From the NCBI GenBank assembly GCA_012845835.1, contig JABAKD010000012.1, positions 5,857,344 to 5,921,343 on the forward strand: DNA of 64,000 nt. The letters are read 5' to 3'. Origin of the DNA: Undaria pinnatifida. Lineage: Eukaryota > Sar > Phaeophyceae > Laminariales > Alariaceae. The translations under genes were made by a program, and so were the position numbers. Within the stretch, counting starts at the first letter, position 1. Each line of letters begins with the position of its first letter. The notes under the pieces were generated by a model. The model made no database searches and was not told where the DNA came from. It was given only the letters and a program-made list of their open reading frames with translations. Of this stretch, positions 1-12,000 are shown one piece after another.

Positions 1-49
1 AGTGTAATACCGCGTCAGCAGCGGCGTTTCGAAAGGAACGTTGGCAACG

Positions 50-3000
50 ATGGCTTCGTCCATTGTGGCCGGTTCGGGAGTGGGGCGGTCGGCTGGAGGA
101 GGATCGTCAAGTTCTTCCAGGTCTCTCTCCCAGGTGGGTTATGTGACAGCAGCAGCTGAAGACGCAATGCTTCAGCACCTAATAGCCGCCACTCTAACTA
201 TGGCTGCAGATACACTCACTCTTGGAGCTGAGCCGTGCGGACTACCATAGATGTCCCTGTCTCACTTGCGGTTGGTACCGTGGACAGATTTAGCGTCATT
301 CGTTTTTCAGGGAGGTGGAAGGTGCCCCCAGGTCGTATTATCTCAGTTACCATGTACCACGCTTGCTGGTACGAGTACCTTTTAGTGCTGTTTTGAGTAC
401 CAGTGATACCAGTACGATACAACGACACAGCAGGCACCCCTGCTCTGCACTTTACCTTAGCGTACCTACACATTATCGTAACATCTACGAGTACCGTACC
501 TGGTACATACCCAGCATTAATTTGGCAGGCTAAGTAGTCCCACCCGCAGCCGATGGACTGATTGCTGCTGCGCTTCCTGTACGATGTTAGGGCGCTGCCA
601 GGTTCTCCTGGCCGATTTTCCTTCTCTCGATGGTGGGCAATGCCAGTATATCAAAGCGACCTCGTTTTCTGCGTGCCAGAGGGTATCTACGAGGTATCGT
701 TCACCGTTACAGCTCTACAATAATTCTCGACTGCTGTATACGGAGCACACATTGGGAAACGGACACAACAATGGTCCATTTCTTCGACAATACAGAATAG
801 ACCAGGGGGGGAATCTATCGATGTATTTTATCAGCAACGATAGACGAGGGGGGCAATCTATCGATGTATTTTGTCGGCGACAACAGCAAGAGCGAGACGG
901 AGCGAAATCTCTTCTTGCTATATACGACCGGTAGCAGTATTAGACAGCAATACCGCGCAACCTTCTGCACGTTAAAACATACGCGCAGCAGTTACTAACC
1001 AGCCATTGAGATATGGACAACGGGTTGCCGTTTGATGCTTCTTCGGAAGTGCATGTGGGAAGACTTGACCCTGGCGGTTGGAGGCGGCAAGGTTAGGGGT
1101 GGGAGCAGTCGTGATAGGGGAGGGGGTGACGAGGGCAGAGCTACTATTTGAGCGAGACGGCGGGATCTCTCCTTGCTGCGACCGATATCAGTATTAGGCA
1201 GTTCGGTGCTTCTTCGGAAGTACATTGGGGGGGGGGGGTGGTCCTGGCGGCTGGACGGGATAGGGTCAGGAGGACATGGACGCGCATATCGCATTCGGGA
1301 GTTGTTTGTTGTTTATTGGATTATTTGTATTGCCTTTTACTTTTCGTGATCTGGATTGTCGTTTTATACATCTTTTTTTGTTATGACACTTAAGGCCAAT
1401 CTCATACGGTCGGATTCCGCCAGCGAAAACGGCCCTTTTCGACCGGCCTTTTTTTCGGACGGATTCTTATGGGCCTCCTTGTTGACATCGGTCAAGTCGA
1501 TTTTATAGCTTGTGTGCTCTTTCTGAAGGCGGTTGGTATGAGGGAGTACTGCTGCATGGCAATCGAAAGTCGGGTGGAAGCTCTGTGCTTTGTACGTTCT
1601 CCCCGAGCAACGTGTGCTTCGCGCTCGACGATGCTTGGTCCAAGCGCGTTGGTCGCGTTGGACATGGCCGAAAGCCGCCAAAGCTATAGCAACAGGCGTA
1701 GCCGTTGTTGGCAAAATGACATCGATAGCGCGCGCTGCTGCCATCTTATGATACACGCTGCTGGTGGGCGGAGTTAGGAATGAGCCACACTGACTTGCGG
1801 CGAGAAGCAGCGCTGTTGTGTGAAACCGCTGTGTGGCACCTGGTATGGGTGTGTGGGCTTTTGGGTGTGTGTTTTATGGTTGGATGAGCAATGCGATGGG
1901 CTCAAAAACAAGTTTTCGACTGACTTTTTAGACTAGCAGATCCAGTAGAAAAGTTGAAAGTTTGTTTAGTGCTTAGTCAATAAAAGTTGGGTTGAAAACA
2001 CTCTTTTTCGACTGTGTAAGAAGCCCGATTTGAGCTTCAGTCGAAAGCGGCCGTTATCGACGGATGGATCCGACTGTGTAAGATGCCCACGGGATGCCCA
2101 TGGGATGTCTGCCGGATGGCGCATGGGATGCCCGCTGGATGTCCCATCGGATGCCCGCGGGATGCCCATGGGATGTCCACGGGATGCGCATGAGATGTCC
2201 ACAGGATGCCCACGGGATGCCCATGATGGGATGCCCACGGGATGCCCATGCGATGCCCACGGGATGCCCGTTGGGTGCCCGCGGGATGCCCATGGGATGC
2301 TCACGATAGCCCATGGGATGGATGCCCATGGGATGCCCACCGAATGTTCCATGGGGTGCCCGCGGGATTTCCCATGGGATGCCCACGGAATGCCCATACG
2401 ATGCCCACGGGATGCGCGTGGTGAAGTGTCCCGTGGGACACCGGTAAAAACTCGACGCGTATGAAAATACGTGGAAGTGTGGTGAGCTTAAGCTTTAGTT
2501 TTCCCCATCCGCCGGAGGATAAAAAAAAACGGAAAGAAAAAAAATCTAGCAATGTATACCGTATTCTACACAAGATAACACACCCCCGGTGATACATTTG
2601 AGCGCTTGAAAATATTATCACCGGGTGTGGTATTCTGTGGGGTGTGTGGTATCTTCTGTCGCCATATTACTCGGTATTAGACTAAGGCGCTATATTTCGA
2701 GCCCCAAAAATTATCACCGGGGTGTCGTATTCTGTGGGGGGTGTGGTATCTATGTGGGTGTGTTAACTGTGTAGAATACGGTATTACCCTGTTTTGGGGC
2801 ATCATGGCTGAAGCGGTGAAGCGGCCGATTTCGACACATGGAGCAAAAAATGAAAACCTGTATTCAGCCGAGATCAATATCTACCATCGTGCAAATTTGT
2901 GGGAGATTTAACTGTGGGATTTTTCTTTTATATATTTAGGAGAGATAACAGGGCAATATTCCGTAAGCTCCTCTGTAAAATGGAAATGAAGTGAAAAACG

Positions 3001-6000
3001 CCAATTTTCGGCCATTTTTCACACGTTTTTAGGCAAAAGTTTGGCCCAAACGAATATTTTCGAATCTGCCCATGCCATGTTTCCCTCTGTTCATAGCGGT
3101 CGGCATGATACCATCCAAGTGGCATTCAGGTTGACATTACATGCAAGATCCCCCGGGCTCAAAGGTTGGCACTTTCTGAACGTAGCCTGGTCTGTAATCG
3201 TCCGCTTAGTTCAACACACTTTCCGTCTGAAGCCCCCCGAAGAGGTGGTGAATTGTGGCTTATACTCCTTGACGTCACAAGCACTTATTGACCACAGTAA
3301 GTACCAGGTATTAGTTAACTGTTGCCTCGTACCGCGTCTCTTGTCTAACGCGCTTGGCTCGGTTGCTCCTTCGCTCTCCCGCGTGTTTTCCGTTCCGCGC
3401 TTCGCTCAGGGGGACAAGCATGACAGACGCCGTAGGGAAAAGGACAGGGAGAGGCTGGAAAAAGAGCGCGTTCGAAAGGAGCACGCGAGAAAGGTAAGCC
3501 GAAACGACTAAATGGCTAGATGATAAATTGATAAATTGAATATAAACTAAATTAGACTTGTGCAGGAGGTACAACAGCGTAATGTGCTAGTAGTACTCTA
3601 TCTTGTACCAGGTATTGTCTATCCGATGTCCTACAGTAGCTCTACAGCAGTGTTGTATTGTTATAGTACACCGTACAGAGTACGGGTCCGAGTCCAAATA
3701 TAAGCCACTTTATCATAATTTGAGCACGTACATAAGTGGCTTATATTTGGTCCCAGACCGATATACTGTACGAAGTATGTTGTGCTGACTGTGTCTCTAC
3801 AACACGGCAGCCAGTGGTGTTCAGCGCCTCTAAAGCACAACTTGTTATGTTATTCCTTTGTTTTTCTCAGGTGCTGGAGGAGCAGAAGATTAACAAGGCC
3901 AGGAGAAAGTGGCAGAAACAGACGGAGTTTCTGTGCACAATAAAGTTTCGCAACAGTCTCCCCGACCCTCCTCTGGGACCGCACTTCCTGGAGGTGCCGC
4001 TCGACCTCAACAAGTACGTCAAGTACAAGCCCACCACCCTCGAGCGAGACTACAAGTGGAAGGCGAGGCTCTTTCTGCGCGCTATCGAGTACAGTATAGT
4101 ACAATCCTGTGGTAAAATTAGTGGTAGTAGTCGCGGTGGTGGTGTAGTTGTGGTGGTGTAGTTGGTGGTGTCGGTAGTGGTGGTGGTGGTAGTGATTGTG
4201 GTAGTGCTACCATAGTGCTAGTGGAGACCACTCTCGAGTGATACTATAATTGGAAGGCGATATTCTTACGCGCTATTCAATACAGCAGCAGCAGTTGATA
4301 GTGGTACATGGTAGTAGTGGTAGCAGCAGTAGAGGTAGTACGGGTAGTAGGGGTGGTGGTAATTGCTGCGGTGGTAGCCTTCTCGCCCCTCTTCTCCCCC
4401 TCCCTGCCCTTTCTCGCGTTATTTTTTAATGCGACCGTTTAAAGTTGTTTTTTTGGTCTGGTTTGCTTCGCTCATGTTGCCAGCTGCACTACGAGCGGGA
4501 TCTCGGAGTTCCTATCGACGTGATCGACCCCCGAAATTACCTGCTGCCGAAGAACCCGGTCCCGCTGCCGAAGGAGGACGAGGCGCTCCTCAACTGGCGG
4601 GAAGGCGACACCGCCAACTCAGGTGCGAGCAATGCATCACGCATCGTATAGATTGGATCCCTAGTTCATTTCTCATGATCTTGGTCTTTAGGGGAAGATG
4701 CGTCCCTGATTTATACGATCTGCATCATCTTCTGTAGATCATACTTGCGATCCGTACGACACGGCTCTTGTGCACATGTTTTGCCGAAACGCTTCACACG
4801 CCAAGATATATTAGATTCCCTTTTCGCGACCTAGATCGTTCGGGACCGATAGATTTCTGACTAAATTCGATCCTCAAGATCTAGATTGTGCGTTCTTGGT
4901 GGGATCTGGATGGCATGGCTTTTGGGTGCATGTTCGCGGGGGGCGGGGTCCGTGTGACACAGCTCTTGCACAGCATCTCATAGCGGCAAGTGTATGATCT
5001 AGATTTTGTAGATAATCTTCTATCCGATGCGGGAGGGAAAGCTTACCCGTCTCTCAAGAAAGGAAGTCTTGATCATTGTTGTGTCGTATCGTTCTGTCCA
5101 AACATCTAATCTGCAACATTATGAATGTAAATGCCTGGAACGTGAATGTTGCTATTGTTGGTCCCTTATAGATCCCACCCGCCCCCACCCATCCCACCCC
5201 ACCCCACAGTACTCTCCAATAGCAATGCGTGTTACGAGAGAAGTAGTACTTTTCGGCATTTTTTTTTCTGTGAATGATGGGGCTCCTTAACCTAATATCG
5301 CCCGATTGTCGTCTTGTTTTGCCAAAAAAGAAAATTCTTCCTGCTAATAGGCCATGGAATTTTCCATCGGATTGCGCTTTCATTTTTCTCGAAAACAGTT
5401 TTTGGGTGGGGTGTCGAGCTCCTCATGCGAGAAGCCTGGAGTGCAGCTCTACGTGTCTGGCAACAACCGATATTAATACTTTGATATCAATACGTGAGTA
5501 CTGTTGTTGGCCCCTTGTTGTGTGATAGGCAAGAAGGAAGACCTGTCGACGTCGGCCCGACGCAAGACGGTGGACACTTCGGTGACATGGCTCAAGAAAA
5601 CCGTATACCTCACCAACGACCCCTTCGACCCCGTGCACCAGTTCAAGTCAGAGCAGCAGACGCAGGTCGGTCGGTCGGTCGGTTGGTTGGTCGATCGGTT
5701 GGTCGGTCGGTGGATGGGTGGATGGGTGGGGGGGCGGGGGGGGGGGGGGGGGGTCGGTTGGTAGGCCAAAAAGTCGTGAAGGAGAGCGAAAGCAACATGG
5801 GCAGAAACCTTGAAAGTGAGGAAACAACGACCTCAGGCGGCAGCGAAGATAGAAAACTTACTTCTATAAGAAAAAGGGCATTGTGAATCGCATTGATTGA
5901 TTGATGACGGGCAGCTGTTAACGATTGGTACGTACCATACTTGGTCTGAAAACTACTGTATAGCACGCGCTTTTGTGTGATAGGTATGGCTTCTCTGGAA

Positions 6001-9000
6001 TATTTCGGGAATCGATGCCCCCCTCCCACCACGCCCCCCCTTGTGAGCACTGTTGCTAGCAGACTGCTCACTCACTCACACACGCACACCACCACATTCG
6101 CGTTGTGTACCGCAGCTTCCTGTGGTCGATATAGCATGTCTGGAATGTTTCGCGTATCGACCGCCTTCCCCCGCCGCCACCACCGTGGGGAGCGTGTACG
6201 ACTGTAGCAGTGGTGGTCGCCCCCCCCCCCCCCCCCCCCTCCGTGTGTTCTCCATCTCTCTCACACACAAGCACGCGCAACCCAAATGTATACATACACG
6301 AACGCACACACAAACACGCGCAACCCGAATGTATACACACGCGCACGCACACACCTCACCACAAATACATACCTCGTGCACACAATTACACACATATCGC
6401 ACACATATACATGCCGCGCTCTGACTTATCTACCGCGTGCTTGCGTTTGTTTGTGCTGGCTGGGACCGTTCCCGTTTGTCTTAGGCGGACAAGGAGGTTG
6501 AGCTGGAGAAGGAGTTGGCGAGCGGCGGCAAGGTGGACCGCAAGATGCTCATCGAGGAGTCCTTTATGCACGCCAACTCGCCAAAACCGGTGAGGAGCCG
6601 TGTTGATTGGTCCGTTGATTTGGTTGAGTTGGTTTGATTGATTGGTTTGGTTTGTGTTGGTCTGATTTGTTCTGGTTTGGTTGGTTTGATTTAGTGGTTG
6701 GTTCGGCTTGGTCTTAATAGGTTTGATGTGATTGGTTGGTTCCGCTCGTGATGAGCTCTTATTATTGATTTGGTTCGTTGATTTGCTGGTTGGTTGGTGT
6801 GGTGTGGTGGGGTGGGGTGGGGTGGGGTGGGGTGTGGTTGGTTGGGCGTGGGTGGTTTGGTTTGGTTCGGTTGTTTGGTTGTGTGTGGTTAGTTGGTTTT
6901 GTTTTTATTTTTTTTGTTTGGTTTGGTTTGGTTAGATTGGTTGGTTTGGTAGGTTTTAGTCGTTTGTTTTTTGTTGGCGTGTTTGTCGGCGTTTGCGTGG
7001 AACGGAAGATCGTACCGCGGACCCCGTACGTTTGCGGTATCATACAGCAGTACGTGTCTGAGGAAGCGCGGCAACCCAAAAGGATGCCACTGAGTGTGCT
7101 GCTCGCGGCGTGTTAACGGCACAGCTTTCGAGCTGTTCTGTTGTTTATAGTACCTGGTACCTATTCATACTTGATCTACATCAGTGCACCGCTGCAAAAA
7201 CATTTCTAACCTAATCCCAAGGGGTTTGTTCTTAAAACGCGGACGCCCTTCTGAATTGGTCCATGATGCACTTGTGTCCTGACACAACTCCGGCGGTAGT
7301 CTCTTGTGCGTGGTACCAGTTCTAATTGTGCTGTGTTTACTTATCACCCTTCGCATCGAAACGACAGGCTCTGCGTCGTCTCACTCTTTCACCCCGCCCT
7401 ATGTCGTTTCGTTTTGATTATTGCTGCTGCTGCTGCTGCTGTCTTCGTTGCTGTCGCTGCTGTTCTTGCTGCTGTTGCTGCTTCCGCCGCTACTGCCATC
7501 GTTGTTGTCGTTGCTGGTCGTGCTGCTGGTGCTGCTGGTGTTGCTGCCTCTGCTGGTGCTGCTGGTGCTGCTGGTGCTGCTACTGCTGGCGATGCTGGCG
7601 CTGTGGTATTGTTGTTGTTGATTGTTTTGGTGTGTTGATGGTCGTGTGGGAATCGACGATGATGGTGGTGCTGATGTCTCAGCTTGTGCACCAAGACGCG
7701 AGCAAGAGGCACTTGACGGCGGAGTGGGTGATGCCGGTGATGCCTAACACATCTCTATGGCCTAACACCTACACGACGGTGATATTCGACAAGGACCCCG
7801 CAGTGGACGACACGGTCAAGGGCTCAGAGGTAAGAACAAAAAACAGGGAATCTTATTGAACAAGGCTGGGAAAATGATGAAAAACGAAGGAAGTTGAACG
7901 AAAAAACGAAACAGACAAGGCCGTTCGGCCGGCTTTTTTTCACTAGTTGTTTATGTTGGTTGTTGCTGTTGTTTTTGATAAATGTTGTTGATGTTGATTA
8001 TGTTGATATTGATGTTGATGTTGCTATTGCTGTTGATGTTGATGTTCGTTAGTGCGGGTAGGTATGACGTCAAAGCAAACCAAACTCAGTCGGGGGACCA
8101 GAATGATGTATGCCTGGTAGCCAGTCCCACAAACCTGTTGTATCAACGAGATCCCAGTTGATGATCTATTGATGATCTGTGCCATTCAGGGAACATGGAT
8201 CCCTGGTCTGCACGATCCGCACGGCCTATAGATCATGTTGCTGGGTGAGAGCCGGATGATGTCCACGATCCAGCACATGTTTACTGAGTTGCATATGCAC
8301 TATTAATACACTGATCCCGCATAGCATATGATATATCACAGCGACAGGTGAAGCTTGCATTGCAATATTATCTACTGTAGATCGTTGTATGTCTGATGCG
8401 CGGTACAACACAACAAAAGCACGTTGATTCATTGTTTGATCTGTGCTTGTGTTGTTTGTATTATTTGTTTGTGTTTGTGTTTGTGTTTGTTTGCTCAAAG
8501 GCGCGCAAGAGAAAGCGGGCGAGCGAGGCCCTGGTCTGCAACGTCAAGCGGACCACCTTCGAGGGCAACTCGCACGAGGTGGGTGGGATATTTGTAGTTG
8601 TGATGCTGTTTCTTATGGGAAGTATTCCGTCAGTGCCGCATGCTGGCTTGTCGTTGCCGCCGCTGTTGTCGTCGTCGTTGTCGTTATTGTCGTTGTCGTT
8701 GATGTTGTTGTTGTTGTACTGGGTAGGTTGTGTTTATCCACATTTGTGACCTACGATGGATGATATGTCCTCGTGGGTACCGCATGGTGCCATGTTGCTG
8801 GTGTTATTATTGACCTTGCTGTTATTGCTGTCCTTGTTGTTGCTTTTGTTCTGTCCTCTGCTGTTCATTTGGTACGATTCTGTCTGTTTAGTACGCTATC
8901 GTTCGTCGTCTTTGTCTCCGCCGATGCTACGAATGTAGGCTAAAGTACTATAGAGTCATTACCTCGGTCAGGTAGAAATACGTACAACTGTTAATAGATG

Positions 9001-12000
9001 GATTTCGTACGCCAGAGCTATAAATGTACATGTGTTTCACTCGCACAACATTTTTCGATACATGTATAGACTATCAATCATTGTCCCCAACAACATCGTC
9101 CGTACGGTCTGAGAGCGAAAAATGACTTTCTGTGGAGACACATACATGTTTTTTTGTGAAAAGAACTGGAGAAACAAAAACAAACGATGACACTGCACGG
9201 AGAGGCTGTTGGAGCATTTAATCAATGCGTGCCCAAAGAGGCGCACAGTATACGACATATCCGTACCACCAGGTATCATACATGTTGATCATCGTGGTGG
9301 ATCATGATCAGGCACCAAACAAGCCAGATAGATGGCGAGAAATTGCGAGAGCTAGCACGCAGGAATTGTTTTCTTTTCAAAAAGCGGAGCTGAGAGAACG
9401 AGTTGAAACCCGGCATGCCTGTATTTTTTATTCACTGATACACACAGGCAGTATGGATATGGAGCACGATCGGATATATAGGGGGTGTGTTGTAATTATA
9501 TACATGCTGTAGAAGAGGGACGCGATACACTTGCTGTTGCTGTTACCCATCGTTCACGTTGCCTGTTTTTTTTTCTTGTCCCCTGCAAGTTATCCACGCA
9601 CAACCTCGGGCAGTTCATCGATTCCCGCATGATCTAGATCGTTGAGGAAGAACTGTATGGTTTAACTCGTGTAACCGGGTGGGAGCCGTGCGATCTAGCA
9701 CGTGCTTCCCTGGTTGGATCTGCATCCAAAATATACAGATCCTGCACAACACGAGATCTTTCAGTAAATATCTGTATGGTGTAGCTCATGTTACCGGGTG
9801 AGAGCGTGGGAGCCGTACGATCTGCGTTATCTAGCACGAGTTTCCCGGGTTGGACCTGTACTATCTATATATAGAGATCTTGCACAACATTAACATTTCA
9901 TAACGGCAGCTATAGGATCTACTGTAGATTTTCTATATGATCTGTACGATCTGTATTTTGTATACGATCTATATGATGTATATTATCTGTATGATCTGTA
10001 TGATCTGTATGATCTAAATCGTCATCTGTCCGAAGTGCGAAGTGTTGTTGAAGTGTTGTCTGATGTGCTGGTTTGTGTTCGGTATGTTCCGCTTGCGTGT
10101 TCAATACGGTTGACATTTGATGGCCAAATCACCATGCTGTATTTGCAGTCCATTATCTCGTTCCTTGCAGTTTGTGGCCACAGAGCTTCCTCTCTCGAGG
10201 ATGAAGCATCGACACGGACACTGGAGGTGCTGCATGTATTTCTACGGGTCTACGGGTGTAAACAACAGTTAGTAGCGAAGAACACACTTATACACACGTT
10301 GTGTAGCAGCATGGACTGCACGAGCAATAAACGACGATCGCTCTTAGAGAGGCTGAAGTTGTATTAACTGAAGGTTAGCCCTGTGAATTGACTGGTTATT
10401 AGTCGCCTATTAGCAAGCCTTTCCACGGGTCATGTCGAGTCAGGAAAACCGTCCCGGCCCGCGAGATTTGAAAAACGCCTGACCCGACCCGACCCATCCG
10501 TGAGATTTGAAGCACCTCCAGACCCGACCCCACCCGACCCGCGATATTTAGATAACCTCCTGACATGACCCGCGGGTCGGGTCATGACCCGTTAAAAGCC
10601 CTATCTATTAGTTACATTATTTAAATACTATTACTTGGCCAAGTATTGCAGTTTGTTGCGGGCGGTAGTTTGCTTCGTCCAGTCCTGCTTCTTTACAGCT
10701 GAGGGACGCGTTTTTGGCTCGACGTGCGATGCTTACTTCGGTTATGACTTATGCCAGTTGGTTCTCTTAGTTGTCTGTTACTCCACCACCACCACCCAAG
10801 CAATAAGTAACTAATATGTAACTAGTGGTATAATGTTTTATCATCCCTTCTATTTTCTTTGCACTTTTCTTTCTCCTTCTCCCTCCCTAGACTATAGACC
10901 TAACTCAGATCCGGGGTCACTAAGCAGGCTCGTCTTCCCCCCTCCCCACTACGGTACGCGCCTTCGTTTTCATCGCTAAAAGGTTTCAGCATTTTCTTCC
11001 CTCGTCGACTCGCATCGAATTGCGCTAACCCACGCTGCTAAGCGGTCTCAGCAGTAGATTTCTTTCTTTTTTCTTTTTGCAAATATGAACAAGTCCGACC
11101 CACGTTCAACAAACCCCAGAACCAGCTCTAGTAGCATTCGAGAGTTACGACTAGGCCTTGTGTTGTCTTAGTTGTCTTTTGCTCCACCACCCAACTAATA
11201 AGTAGCTCTAGTTAACTAGTCCAGCCACTCACGTCCCTACTTTCCGCGCTTTTTTCTTGTTGATTGGCTTAGGTCATCACGGGATCGTACCTCATGCCCA
11301 AAGACAAAAGGGCGAAGAGGGCAGGGCAGGAAGGCAAGGAGGGGGAAGAGGAAGAGGAGGAGGAAGAAGACGACCAGGATCCGGGAGGGGACGTCCCGTA
11401 CGAGTTTGTCAAGGACTACAAGTTCAACATCGTGCACTACGTGAGTTTCCGTTGTTGGTGTAGGTGGTGTATTACTAGTAGTAGCAGTAATAGCAGTAGC
11501 AGGAGCGGTATCAGTAGTAATAGTAGCAGCAGTAGTAGTACTACAACAGTACTAAGACCAATGGCACTATTAATAGGACACTAAAGAGTGCTTTTCGCAA
11601 GCCCGTTTTCGCAAGCCACAACAATAGCCATCTCACTCTATACGACCGTTTCCACCTTGCACTGGCTGACGTCGACGCGCTCTCCCACTTTACGCCCCCC
11701 CCCCCTCCCCCCAGCCTCAAACGCGATACGACGGAAACCCTCACCTGCTCTTCCTCGTGAACGAGGAGACGAACGAGGCCAGCTTCTGCAAGCTCTCCGC
11801 AAAGGTATGTTTTGTAATGGTACTGCGTTTGTTTTGTGACGTGTTTGTTTTTGTTTTTTTCCCTCATGTTCTCTCCGCTCTGTACTCTGCTTGTGTTTTT
11901 CTTCTCTCTCTGTCTCCCTCTCTCTTTCGCCGCTGTGCTTAAGCTGTAATTTGTTATAAATCCCTTCGGTGGGGACACCACAGTCATTGTGCAAGCGGGC

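Larger units (their letters stand above)
8579..11272 (+). other. Longest internal PAF1 intron (2.7 kb)
   Basis: Runs from donor GAG|GTGGGT to acceptor GGCTTAG|GTC. It contains a GTTGTC/GTTGTTG tract (8640-8720), a GATC-rich repeat block and a hAT-like MITE, listed separately. 8900-9600 and 10620-11220 show no recognisable feature. Confidence 0.8.

Noticed and set aside
1966-2464. Several overlapping ORFs of 60-144 codons, rich in His/Pro/Gly/Trp
   Set aside because: They are translations of an 11-bp minisatellite, which is open in every frame on both strands.
7306-7712. Ala-, Leu- and Cys-rich ORFs
   Set aside because: Trinucleotide CTG-type repeat read in different frames inside a PAF1 intron.
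10171-10240. Possible PAF1 exon (FVATELPLSR after acceptor TTCCTTGCAG)
   Set aside because: It resembles the family's FVAYFLP, but no good donor keeps the phase. The exon at 11273 joins directly to the exon ending 8578 and supplies the expected YLMP block.
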